Positions 1 through 7,656 of a stretch of DNA of 11,178 nucleotides are shown piece by piece. Both the position numbers and the translations under genes were made by a program. Source of the DNA: an uncultured Eubacteriales bacterium (lineage in GTDB: Bacteria; Bacillota; Clostridia; Christensenellales; CAG-138). The DNA is taken from positions 1-11,178 of the forward strand of contig UQRU01000062.1 in the NCBI GenBank assembly GCA_900543475.1. The letters run 5' to 3'. The stretch's first letter is position 1, and each line of letters starts with the position of its first letter. The notes beneath the pieces are model-generated. The model did not search any database. It was not told the origin of the DNA and was given only the letters and a program-made list of their open reading frames with translations.

Positions 1-74
1 CCCTGGCCGCGCCGTAGGCGCAAGGGAGCTATGAACACCTCGAAAAAGTGGCGCAAGCCACTTTTTCGACAGCC
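1..74 (-). repeat. Partial copy A of a dispersed hairpin-rich intergenic repeat
   Basis: The reverse complement of this stretch matches 7372-7445 over all 74 bases with a single mismatch (base 36). It contains a perfect 13-bp hairpin, tcgaaaaagtggc (40-52) paired with 57-69 around a GCAA loop. Similarity stops abruptly at base 74, the position matching the left end of the full copy at 7372, which marks an element boundary. The rest of the copy runs off the left edge of the window. No credible protein is encoded; the ORF starting at 31 is a chance reading through the hairpin. It lies downstream of the symporter gene, beyond its terminator. Confidence 0.85.
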
Positions 75-143
75 AAACGCCGCCGCCGCCCATTGGGAAC
101 GCGGGTCCCTCGCAGCCGTTTGGGGGGATATGCCGCCCCACGC

Positions 144-165
144 AAAAGGCCCCCAAACGGGGGCC
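144..165 (-). terminator. Rho-independent terminator of the AGCS symporter gene
   Basis: On the minus strand a 7-bp all-GC stem (159-165 with 148-154, four-base loop) is followed by TTTT (147-144). It lies 35 bases past the symporter stop codon, in the right orientation. A competing 11-bp pairing, 116-126 with 150-160, uses the same downstream arm, so two mutually exclusive folds are possible. The remaining bases 75-143 hold short GC-rich palindromes and no gene. Confidence 0.7.
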
Positions 166-199
166 CAGCTGTGTGGGTGTTTGCCAAACAGGCGAAACC

Positions 200-1633
200 T
201 TATACAAAATCCTTGTAGGTGCGGGTCAGCTCCACATACCGGCCGGACTTGCGGCGGGCAAAGTAGTCCTTGGTAGCCCGGGCCACGATGCCGGAAAGGA
301 GGAACAAGCCGATCAGGTTGGGGATGGCCATGAGGCCGTTGAGGGCGTCGGCAATGTCCCATACCAGCTGCAAGCCGCTCAGGCAGCCCCCCATTACCAC
401 CAGGGTGAATACCAGGTTATAGATCTTGCCGGCCTTGAGGCCCAACAGGAAGCTGATGGCCCGGTTGCCGTAGTAACTCCAGCCGATCACCGTGGAGTAG
501 GCGAACAGGCACAGGCTGACGGCCAACACCACCTCCCCGGCAATGCCGTAGACCGAGCCGAAGGCGGCCATGGAAAGTTCGGCGCCGTCCAGGCCCATCT
601 GCCGGATGGTGGCGCTGTCAAAGCTGGTGAGGATGGCCAGGGCGGTGATGGTGCACACCACCAGGGTATCCGCAAACACCTCAAATACCCCCCAAAGGCC
701 CTGCTTCACCGGCTCCTTTACGTTGGAGGTGGCGTGGGCCATGGAAGCGGAGCCCAGGCCCGCTTCATTGGAGAATACGCCCCGGGCCACGCCATAGCGC
801 ATGGCCTGCATCATCACGATCCCCAGGGCGCCGCCGCCCACAGCCTGGAAGCTGAAGGCTTGGGAGAAGATCTCGTGGAAGGCCCGGCCCAGGTTTTCCC
901 CGTTGGAAATGATGACCACCAAGCCTCCCAGGATATACAATAGGGCCATAAAGGGCACCAGGGCTTCGGTGACGGAACCGATGCGTTTCAGGCCGCCCAA
1001 TACCACCATGCCGGTGATGAGCACCAGGGCCACGCCGATGGCCCAGGTGGGGATGGCGGGGACCAGGCGGGTGATGGAACCGGCAATGGAATTCACCTGG
1101 GTCATATTGCCGATGCCAAAGGAGGCCAGGCAGGCGAAGATGCAGAACAGGCCGCCCAGCAGCTTACCCAGCCAGCCCCGGACCCCTTTTTGGAGATAGA
1201 CCATGGCGCCGCCCATCCAGGAGCCGTCCGGCGCCTTGTAGCGGAAGAGCACCGCCAGAAGGGCTTCGGAATATTTGGTACACATGCCGAAGAAGGCGGA
1301 TAGCCACATCCAGAACACAGCCCCCGGCCCGCCTGCCACAATGGCGGTGGCCACCCCCGCCACGTTGCCGGTGCCCACGGTGGCGGCCAGGGCGGTGGTG
1401 AGGGCCTGGAACTGGGAAAGGGAGTGCTTGTCGGATTTATCGTGTACGTTCTTATCCTTAAAGATGGAGACAATGGTGGAATCCCACCATAGCTTCAGCC
1501 GTGTGATCTGCAAAAAGCCGGTGCGCAACGTAAGCCATATGCCGCATCCTACCAGCAGCAACAGCATGACCGGGCCCCATACAAACCCTTGTACCGCGCT
1601 GACAGCTTGGGTAAGCCGGGTGACAAAATCCAT
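200..1633 (-). CDS. Sodium:alanine/glycine symporter, AGCS family (AlsT/AgcS-like)
   Basis: A 477-residue integral membrane carrier of the alanine/glycine:cation symporter family, which uses the inward sodium (or proton) gradient to import small neutral amino acids. The family signature is intact: GTGNVAGVATAI at residues 87-98 followed by GGPGAVFWMW (101-110), and SNEAGLGSA at 288-296. About ten hydrophobic segments run from residue 19 to about 450, followed by a short basic cytoplasmic tail. Length is normal for the family. The ATG at 1633 is preceded by an AGGCAGG-type ribosome site about 10 bases upstream. The gene stands alone, with its own promoter at 1832-1860 and a terminator after the stop, and is divergent from the liv operon. 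The family assignment is firm. Alanine, glycine and (in some members) glutamine cannot be told apart from sequence alone. Confidence 0.95.
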   Translation of the reverse strand: MDFVTRLTQAVSAVQGFVWGPVMLLLLVGCGIWLTLRTGFLQITRLKLWWDSTIVSIFKDKNVHDKSDKHSLSQFQALTTALAATVGTGNVAGVATAIVAGGPGAVFWMWLSAFFGMCTKYSEALLAVLFRYKAPDGSWMGGAMVYLQKGVRGWLGKLLGGLFCIFACLASFGIGNMTQVNSIAGSITRLVPAIPTWAIGVALVLITGMVVLGGLKRIGSVTEALVPFMALLYILGGLVVIISNGENLGRAFHEIFSQAFSFQAVGGGALGIVMMQAMRYGVARGVFSNEAGLGSASMAHATSNVKEPVKQGLWGVFEVFADTLVVCTITALAILTSFDSATIRQMGLDGAELSMAAFGSVYGIAGEVVLAVSLCLFAYSTVIGWSYYGNRAISFLLGLKAGKIYNLVFTLVVMGGCLSGLQLVWDIADALNGLMAIPNLIGLFLLSGIVARATKDYFARRKSGRYVELTRTYKDFV

Positions 1634-1743
1634 AAATATGATACCTGCCTTTCTCGTTTCTCTCGCGCATGGATCCTATGGCCGATGGCGGTCGGGATGG
1701 TCCGCATGCCTCCTTTCCCAGCAGCCGCATTATTTTTTATGAA

Positions 1744-1777
1744 GCCCTGGCGTTGATTATGTTAGGCCCTGGCGTTG
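1744..1777. repeat. Two 12-bp direct repeats in the symporter leader (possible operator)
   Basis: The sequence gccctggcgttg occurs at 1744-1755 and again at 1766-1777, exactly 22 bases apart (about two helical turns). The pair lies between the predicted symporter promoter and its start codon. The second copy can also form a 6-bp hairpin (1766-1771 with 1779-1784). Such spacing would let a dimeric regulator bind one face of the helix, but this role is inferred and no known box is matched. Confidence 0.5.
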
Positions 1778-1831
1778 GCAGGGCGCTATTCATGGGGAAA
1801 AAGTAAATTTATCACAGTTCTAATGCACCCC

Positions 1832-1860
1832 ATTGTATCATGCAGGATTTCCGGCGTCAA
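1832..1860 (-). promoter_or_regulatory. SigA-type promoter for the AGCS symporter
   Basis: On the minus strand, TTGACG (1860-1855) and TACAAT (1837-1832) are separated by exactly 17 bases, each one mismatch from consensus. Transcription would start near 1825, leaving a leader of about 190 bases before the ATG at 1633. The leader carries the 12-bp direct repeats at 1744-1777. No known riboswitch core (glycine, T-box) is visible in it. Confidence 0.7.
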
Positions 1861-1940
1861 TGTCGGTTTTCATATTCCCTTCATTTTTTCGCCTATATTT
1901 TAGCAATGTTGCCACTTTTTGTGCAATGCAAGCAGGATTA

Positions 1941-1971
1941 TTGCCACGCTAAAATTTATTTTAGTTATAAT
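1941..1971 (+). promoter_or_regulatory. Candidate distal promoter for the liv operon
   Basis: TTGCCA (1941-1946) and a perfect TATAAT (1966-1971) are separated by 19 bases, slightly longer than ideal. It sits in the AT-rich spacer (about 1730-2254) that contrasts with the GC-rich genes around it. A start near 1978 would give a leader of about 275 bases before livJ. A small AT hairpin (1949-1954 with 1959-1964) lies within the spacer region of this promoter. Confidence 0.4.
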
Positions 1972-2131
1972 ATTTTTTACCGGTCAAAAACTCCCCGTTG
2001 CACAAAGCCCCGTCCTGTTCTTGTAAAATCTTGCTTCTGGTTATTTTTAATTTTCCCAGACAATTTGCCATGTTTTTGCAGGTTCCTATTGCTTTTTCGT
2101 CAGGCGTTATTGAAGGATGCATTCTCCATGA

Positions 2132-2160
2132 TTGCATTTATTGAAAAAATAGTGTATGAT
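2132..2160 (+). promoter_or_regulatory. Candidate proximal promoter for the liv operon
   Basis: TTGCAT (2132-2137) and TATGAT (2155-2160) are separated by 17 bases; the -10 box is five of six, the -35 box weak. A start near 2167 would place the structured leader at 2176-2217 at the very 5' end of the transcript. TTGAAA at 2141 with TATTAT at 2161 is a less likely alternative because the spacing is only 14. Confidence 0.4.
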
Positions 2161-2175
2161 TATTATCTAACGAAT

Positions 2176-2217
2176 GGGCATATCCTTGCATGTAGCCCTT
2201 GCGTGGGGCTTATGCCC
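2176..2217 (+). promoter_or_regulatory. Structured 5' leader hairpin upstream of livJ
   Basis: gggcata (2176-2182) pairs perfectly with tatgccc (2211-2217), and agccc (2194-2198) pairs with gggct (2206-2210) inside it, the two helices abutting at 2210/2211. The structure ends 24 bases before the livJ ribosome site (ggaggg, 2242-2247). It could protect the transcript end or act as a regulatory leader. It does not match a riboswitch class that I recognise. Confidence 0.4.
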
Positions 2218-2254
2218 ATGCGATTTCATCTTAAACAAATTGGAGGGAAACATC

Positions 2255-3490
2255 ATGAAAAAACTGCTCGCATTCCTGCTCGTGGCGGTTATGGTGCTAG
2301 GCCTTGCGGCTTGCTCCACCCCCAGCGCGCCCGCGTCTGAATCCGCCGATCCTGCGGCTCCGGCCGAGGAAGCGGCTGCTTCCAGCGGCAACGTGATCAA
2401 GATCGGCGTCTACGAGCCCGCTTCCGGCGATAACGGCGCCGGCGGCAAGCAGGAGACCCTGGGCATCCAGTATGCCAACAGCGTATGCCCCACCGTGGAA
2501 GTGGGCGGCACCACCTATGACGTGGAGCTGGTGATCGTGGACAACGAATCCTCCAACGATAAGGGCCCCACCGCCGCGGCTTCCCTGGTAAGCTCCGGCG
2601 TCACCATCGCCCTGGGCTCCTACGGCAGCGGCGTATCCATTGCGGCCAGCGACGTGTTCGGCAATGCGGGTATCCCCATCATCGGCGTTACCTGCACCAA
2701 CCCTCAGGTTACCGAGGGCAACGAGCACTATTTCCGCATCTGCTTCCTCGACCCCTTCCAGGGCACCGTATTGGCCAACTTTGCCGCTGAAAACTTCCAG
2801 GCAAAGACCGCCTACTCCCTGGCCAAGCTGGGCGACGACTATTCCGTGGGCCTTTGCAACTACTTCAACGAGGCCTTTGAGGCCCTGGGCGGCACGGTCA
2901 TCTACGAGACCTTCCCCGAGGGCAACAGCGACTTCACCAGCTACCTGACCACCGCCGCCAACAATGGTGCGGACGTATTCTTCGCGCCGGTATCCACCGA
3001 GGCCGCCGCCCTGATCATCGACCAGGCTTCCGGCCAGGGCTGGAACAAGCCCATCCTTGCCGGCGATACCTGGGACAGCAACGTGATCACCGCCGCTGCC
3101 ACCGGCACGGACGTTCAGGTCTATGTGACCACCTTCTTCCATGAGGGCGACACCTCTGAAAAGGGCTCCGCCTTTGTAACCGGCTTCAAGGAGTGGCTCA
3201 ACGCCAACCCCAACATGCTCACCAACAACGGCGGCAACGACATGGTGGCTGCGGTTTCCGCCATGGGCTATGACGCCTACTTCACCGCCCTGGAGGCCAT
3301 TAAGAACGCCGGCAGCACCGCGCCCGCCGATGTGATGGCCGCCCTGTGGGATACCACCTATGAGGGCGTTTGCGGCAACATCGTATTCGACGACGTAAAC
3401 GGCGACGCCATCCGTGACGTGGCCTTCGTCAAGCAGGTGAACAACGAGACCGGCGACTGGGACTTCATCGCCATCCAGGGCATCAACTAA
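2255..3490 (+). CDS. livJ: Branched-chain amino acid ABC transporter, substrate-binding lipoprotein
   Basis: A 411-residue extracellular receptor that captures leucine, isoleucine, valine or related amino acids and delivers them to the LivHM permease. Residues 1-20 form a lipoprotein signal peptide (MKKLLAF, hydrophobic core, lipobox LAAC with Cys20 the lipidated residue), followed by a Ser/Ala/Pro linker to about 45. A type I periplasmic-binding fold (Peripla_BP_6) starts at VIKIGVYEP (47-55) and runs to the C-terminus. The ATG at 2255 is chosen because ggaggg lies seven bases upstream and a signal peptide begins there; an in-frame start at 2174 would place non-signal residues in front. It is first in livJ-H-M-G-F. 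Exact ligand is uncertain: this fold also binds amides, urea or aromatic acids in other systems. Confidence 0.95.
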   Translation: MKKLLAFLLVAVMVLGLAACSTPSAPASESADPAAPAEEAAASSGNVIKIGVYEPASGDNGAGGKQETLGIQYANSVCPTVEVGGTTYDVELVIVDNESSNDKGPTAAASLVSSGVTIALGSYGSGVSIAASDVFGNAGIPIIGVTCTNPQVTEGNEHYFRICFLDPFQGTVLANFAAENFQAKTAYSLAKLGDDYSVGLCNYFNEAFEALGGTVIYETFPEGNSDFTSYLTTAANNGADVFFAPVSTEAAALIIDQASGQGWNKPILAGDTWDSNVITAAATGTDVQVYVTTFFHEGDTSEKGSAFVTGFKEWLNANPNMLTNNGGNDMVAAVSAMGYDAYFTALEAIKNAGSTAPADVMAALWDTTYEGVCGNIVFDDVNGDAIRDVAFVKQVNNETGDWDFIAIQGIN

Positions 3491-3563
3491 CGGGCTTCGG
3501 CCCGGTCCCGCGCCAACGGACCATAACGGCGGCGGCGGAAGCAGCCTTGCCTCCGCCGCCGTT
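3491..3563 (+). terminator. Post-livJ hairpins: UUCG tetraloop stem plus GC-rich attenuator-like stem
   Basis: Directly after the livJ stop, cgggc-TTCG-gcccg (3491-3504) forms a stable tetraloop hairpin. A second stem pairs 3525-3535 (aacggcggcgg) with 3553-3563, and is followed only by a weak T-run (tttcttcatt). This suggests partial termination or 3'-end protection of livJ mRNA, a common way to make more binding protein than permease. Effect is inferred; the T-run is poor for a full terminator. Confidence 0.5.
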
Positions 3564-3788
3564 TCTTCATTCCCGCGAAACCGCTCCACGCCGGTTCCAG
3601 CATTCCCGCTCTATCGCCGCTTTCCTTTGCAACCCTAGGAGGGCGCCGAGCAAGGACAAAGGCGTTTTTCAAGTCCTTATTCAAAGGGATCGGCCTGGCG
3701 ATCCGGCTTGTTCTGGTTTTCATCTGGTCATTTGCAAAAGCCTTGCTGCGTTTAACAAAATAAGCTCCATTTGGAAGGAATCATCGCT
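3564..3788 (+). other. livJ-livH spacer without a gene
   Basis: No plausible coding region is seen. Two modest hairpins occur: 3652-3657 with 3673-3678, and 3687-3692 with 3699-3704. No convincing promoter was found in front of livH, so the permease genes probably depend on readthrough past the post-livJ hairpins. Confidence 0.4.
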
Positions 3789-4673
3789 ATGAATTTCATG
3801 CAAGCGAACCTGCCCTACCTATTGGCAGGCATATCCGTGGGCGGCCAATATGCCCTGATCGCCATCGGCTATACCATGGTATACGGCATCCTGCGGCTGA
3901 TCAACTTCGCCCATGGCGACGTGTTTATGATCGCCGGGCTCATCATGGTGTATGCGGCGGCCTCCTTGCCCCTGTATATCGCCATTCCCCTGGTGCTGGT
4001 GGTCACGGTGGTCATCGGCTTCCTCATCGAGCGGGTGGCCTACAAACCCCTGCGCAGCGCCCCCCGCATGTCCGTTATGATCAGCGCCATCGGCGTTTCC
4101 TACCTGCTGCAAAATCTGGCCCTGTATGTCACCGGCGGCCTTTCGAAAATGTACCCCACCATCCCCTTCATTAGCGATTCCGTCACCATCGGCACCGCCA
4201 CCACCAAAATGGTTACCCTCATTACCCCGGTGCTCACCCTGGTGCTGGTGGTGGTGCTGGTGCTGTTCATTCAGAAAACCAAAATCGGCATGGCCATGCG
4301 GGCGGTTTCCAAGGATTTTGAAACCAGCCAGCTTATGGGCATCAAGATCAATTCCGTCATCAGCGCCACCTTCATCATCGGCTCCTTCCTGGCGGCGGTG
4401 GGCTCCCTGCTGTATTTCACCAACTACGCAGGCGTCATCCCCACCTCCGGCGCCATGCCTGGCCTGAAGGCCTTTGTGGCCGCGGTGTTCGGGGGCATCG
4501 GCTCCATACCCGGTGCGGTGATCGGCGCGTTTTTGATCGGCATCTGCGAAAACATCATCAAGGGCCTGGGCTGGACCACCTTCTCCGACGCCTTTACCTT
4601 CGCCCTGTTGATCATCATCCTCATCGCCAAGCCCACCGGCCTATTTGGCGAAAAGTCCACGGATAAGGTCTAA
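3789..4673 (+). CDS. livH: Branched-chain amino acid ABC transporter permease LivH
   Basis: A 294-residue inner permease subunit that pairs with LivM to form the transmembrane channel. Typical features are an N-terminal segment YALIAIGYTMVYGILRLINF (21-40) followed by AHGDVF (41-46), a coupling loop AMRAVSKDFETSQLMGIK (169-186) that contacts the ATPases, and a C-terminal GLKAFVAAVFGGIGSIPGA motif (225-243). About eight membrane segments are visible. The ATG at 3789 follows an aagga ribosome site by nine bases; the upstream TTG at 3771 overlaps that site and is rejected. Length matches the family (about 290-310). It is followed after 13 bases by livM. Confidence 0.94.
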   Translation: MNFMQANLPYLLAGISVGGQYALIAIGYTMVYGILRLINFAHGDVFMIAGLIMVYAAASLPLYIAIPLVLVVTVVIGFLIERVAYKPLRSAPRMSVMISAIGVSYLLQNLALYVTGGLSKMYPTIPFISDSVTIGTATTKMVTLITPVLTLVLVVVLVLFIQKTKIGMAMRAVSKDFETSQLMGIKINSVISATFIIGSFLAAVGSLLYFTNYAGVIPTSGAMPGLKAFVAAVFGGIGSIPGAVIGAFLIGICENIIKGLGWTTFSDAFTFALLIIILIAKPTGLFGEKSTDKV

Positions 4674-4686
4674 GGGAGGTGCCATT

Positions 4687-5763
4687 ATGAAGAAAAAAAC
4701 GGCAAATCTCATCACCGCCGGCCTGATCGTGGCCCTGTTTGTGGTGCTGTATGTGCTGGAGCAGGTGATGGACCCCGCCTCCATGCTGTTTGTGGTGCTC
4801 AAAAAGGGCGCCATCTACGCCCTGGTGGCGGTCTCCATGAACCTGCTCAACGGCTTTACCGGCCTGTTTTCCCTGGGCCAGGCGGGCTTTATGCTGATCG
4901 GCGCCTATGCCTACGGCATCTTTACCATCCCCCCCGAGGCCCGGGACGCGGTATACCAATACTTTGACGGAGGCTTGATCCAGTTTGCCCTGCCCGTGCC
5001 TGTGGCCTTGATCCTGGCGGGCCTGGCGGCCGCCTTCTTCGCCTTCCTGATCGGCCTGCCGGTGCTGCGGCTCAAGAGCGATTACCTGGCCATCGCCACG
5101 CTGGGCTTTGCGGAGATCATCCGGGCCTTCTTCCAATGGGACGCCCTGGGGCCCATCACCAACGGCTCCAACCTGCTGCGCCGCTTCCCCACCTTCTCCA
5201 GCGTGCTCTTCCCCTTTGCGGTATCCGGCTTGTGCATCGCCATCATCGTGATGCTGGTGAATTCCTCCTACGGCCGGGCCTTCAAGGCCATACGGGACGA
5301 CGAGATCGCCGCCGAGGCCATGGGCATCGACCTGTTTAAGCATAAGCAGATGTCCTTCGTGATCAGCAGCTTCTTCGCCGGGGTGTCCGGCGCCCTGCTG
5401 GCCATGTACCAGACCACCGTCCAGGCCAGCGCCTTCAAGAGCGCCATGACCTATGAGATCCTCTTGATCGTGGTGATCGGCGGCATCGGCTCCATCAGCG
5501 GCAGCTGCATCGCCTCCTTCCTGTTCATCGCCTGCAACGAGTGGTGGCTTCGGTTCCTGGATAACGAAATGTACATCGGCGCCTGGCAGGTGCCCCTGCT
5601 GCGCACCGGCTTCCGCAAGGTGGTGTTCTCGGTGATCATCATGGCGGTGGTGCTCTTCTATCGCCAGGGGATCATGGGCGACCGGGAGCTATCGGTACAG
5701 CGAATGGCGCGATTGGTGCATAGGCGGACCAAAGCCGCCCGCACCGGCGGAAAGGAGGGCTAA
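4687..5763 (+). CDS. livM: Branched-chain amino acid ABC transporter permease LivM
   Basis: A 358-residue second permease subunit. Family motifs in order are GFTGLFSLGQAGFMLIGAYA (56-75), LRLKSDYLAIATLGFAEIIR (127-146), the ATPase-coupling loop NSSYGRAFKAIRDDEIAAEA (192-211), GGIGSISG (265-272), and the C-terminal FYRQGIMG (324-331). The start at 4687 is fixed by gggaggt at 4674-4680; that site immediately follows the livH stop, so translation is probably coupled. The basic tail after residue 332 is cytoplasmic. Length is typical for Gram-positive LivM, which lacks the longer N-terminus of enterobacterial LivM. The stop lies three bases before the livG start. Confidence 0.94.
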   Translation: MKKKTANLITAGLIVALFVVLYVLEQVMDPASMLFVVLKKGAIYALVAVSMNLLNGFTGLFSLGQAGFMLIGAYAYGIFTIPPEARDAVYQYFDGGLIQFALPVPVALILAGLAAAFFAFLIGLPVLRLKSDYLAIATLGFAEIIRAFFQWDALGPITNGSNLLRRFPTFSSVLFPFAVSGLCIAIIVMLVNSSYGRAFKAIRDDEIAAEAMGIDLFKHKQMSFVISSFFAGVSGALLAMYQTTVQASAFKSAMTYEILLIVVIGGIGSISGSCIASFLFIACNEWWLRFLDNEMYIGAWQVPLLRTGFRKVVFSVIIMAVVLFYRQGIMGDRELSVQRMARLVHRRTKAARTGGKEG

Positions 5764-5766
5764 ACC

Positions 5767-6605
<839 letters not shown>

Positions 6606-6609
<4 letters not shown>

Positions 6610-7322
6610 GTATGCTGGAAATCAAAGACCTGAAGGTAAATTACGGCGGCATCGAAGCCCTCAAGGGGATCTCCTTCCATGTGGAAGAAGGCGAGATCGT
6701 TACCTTGATCGGCGCCAACGGGGCCGGTAAATCCACCACCCTGCGCTCCATTATGGAAGTGGTAAAGCCGGCGTCCGGCACCATCACCTTCCAAGGGGAG
6801 GACATCACCGGCATGAATACCCAGAAGATCGTGGATCGGGGGATCGTGTTGGTGCCGGAGGGCCGCCGGGTATTTCCCAACCTGACGGTGCTGGAAAACC
6901 TGCGGATCGGCGCCTATTTGCGCACGGATAAAGCAGGCATCGACAAGGACCTGCACCATGTATACAGCCTCTTCCCCCGGCTGGAGGAGCGGCATTGGCA
7001 GCTGGCAGGCACCCTATCCGGCGGCGAGCAGCAGATGTTGGCCGTAGGCCGGGCGCTCATGGCCAAGCCCAAGGTGATCATGATGGATGAACCCAGCCTG
7101 GGCCTCGCCCCCCTGGTGGTAAAGGACATTTTTTCCATCATCCGCCGAATCCACGAGGAGGGGGTCACGGTGCTGCTCATCGAGCAGAACGCCAACGCCG
7201 CCCTGAAGATCGCAAACCGGGGATACGTAATGGAGACCGGCCGCATCACCCTCACCGGCACCGGCACGGAGCTGCTCAGCAATGAGAGCGTCCGGGAAGC
7301 CTATCTGGGCAAAGCCAAGTAG
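6606..7322 (+). CDS. livF: Branched-chain amino acid ABC transporter ATPase LivF
   Basis: A 238-residue second ATPase of the importer. Walker A is GANGAGKST (36-44), the Q-loop region reads VPEGRRVFPNLTV (83-95), the signature is LSGGEQQ (137-143), and Walker B VIMMDEP carries Glu162. The switch position is Gln194 in IEQNANAAL instead of histidine; this is normal for LivF and not a defect. The ATGA overlap with livG implies coupled translation. It is the last gene of the operon, closed by the strong terminator at 7341-7369. Length is standard. Confidence 0.95.
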
Positions 7323-7340
7323 CCTCCCTTTCCCTGCAAG

Positions 7341-7369
7341 AAAAAAGTGGCCTTCCGGCCACTTTTTTT
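7341..7369 (+). terminator. Terminator of the liv operon
   Basis: aaaaaagtggcc (7341-7352) pairs perfectly with 7357-7368 around a TTCC loop, with seven Ts on the 3' side and six As on the 5' side, so it can work in both directions. It begins 18 bases after the livF stop. The same hairpin with its flanks (7340-7371) is repeated identically at 7569-7600. Confidence 0.85.
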
Positions 7370-7371
7370 CA

Positions 7372-7568
7372 GGCTGTCGAAAAAGTGGCTTGCGCCACTT
7401 TTTCGAGGTTTTCATAGCTCCCTTGCGCCTACGGCGCGGCCAGGGAGCTATGCAGGGAAACCCTTGCTACGCAAGGCTTTTTGCGGATTTGCCGTACATG
7501 CCGCCAAATCCGATGAAAGCCTAAAAGGGCTGCGATCTTCTATTCGTCAGAGGTTTCTCGACAAGCTG
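7372..7568 (+). repeat. Full copy B of the dispersed hairpin-rich repeat (MITE/REP-like)
   Basis: A 197-base block bounded on both sides by identical 32-base terminator repeats. Its left 74 bases match 1-74 in inverted orientation; its right end (7552-7568) is the exact reverse complement of 11103-11119, and 7493-7521 matches 11178-11150 with five mismatches. The two ends are related to each other as imperfect inverted repeats (CTGTCGAAAAA against CTTGTCGAGAAA). Four hairpins follow one another: 7377-7389/7394-7406 (13 bp), 7413-7422/7443-7452 (10 bp, with an inner gcgcc/ggcgc stem), 7462-7467/7471-7476, and 7484-7491/7505-7512. No transposase is present, so any mobility would need help in trans. 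Confidence 0.75.
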
Positions 7569-7600
7569 GAAAAAAGTGGCCTTCCGGCCACTTTTTTTCA
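7569..7600 (+). repeat. Second identical copy of the liv terminator hairpin
   Basis: This 32-base stretch is identical to 7340-7371, including the 12-bp AAAAAAGTGGCC stem (7570-7581 with 7586-7597), TTCC loop and T-run. It is a second bidirectional terminator candidate. With the first copy it brackets the repeat element at 7372-7568. Confidence 0.85.
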
Positions 7601-7656
7601 TCCGCTGCTGCTCCCGCGTCCGCTCCCCCAGGCCCTTGGCCGGCAAAAATCCCAGC

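Noticed and set aside
173..943. 256-codon open frame opposite the AGCS symporter
   Set aside because: Its His/Gln/Gly-rich translation shows no family motif, while the opposite strand encodes an intact symporter.
1705..1716. AAAGGAGG followed by ATG in the symporter leader (minus strand), a possible leader peptide
   Set aside because: The start codon is only one base from the GGAGG, too close for normal initiation, and the frame runs into the symporter gene out of register.
1634..1825. Glycine riboswitch in the leader of the AGCS symporter
   Set aside because: AGCS genes often have one, so the leader was read for conserved aptamer segments; none were found.
2049..2065. CodY-like box upstream of livJ (aattttcccagacaatt)
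   Set aside because: It resembles the CodY palindrome only if a two-base gap is allowed; ungapped it matches poorly.
1840..2340. 166-codon open frame across the symporter-livJ spacer
   Set aside because: It covers AT-rich promoter sequence and runs into livJ in the wrong frame, with no ribosome site or recognisable domain.
2297..3589. 430-codon open frame on the minus strand opposite livJ
   Set aside because: It mirrors livJ almost exactly, has a low-complexity Gly/Val/Ala-rich translation, and lacks a ribosome site. It is a by-product of GC-rich codon use in livJ.
7200..7206. Loss of the switch histidine in LivF (Gln in IEQNANAAL)
   Set aside because: Glutamine at this position is the normal state in LivF proteins, so it is not a defect.
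7450..7524. 24-codon ORF inside repeat copy B, starting after gggag
   Set aside because: The spacing from gggag to the ATG is only two bases and the peptide (MQGNPCYARLF...) follows hairpin arms. Copy C does not preserve the same stop. Most likely chance.
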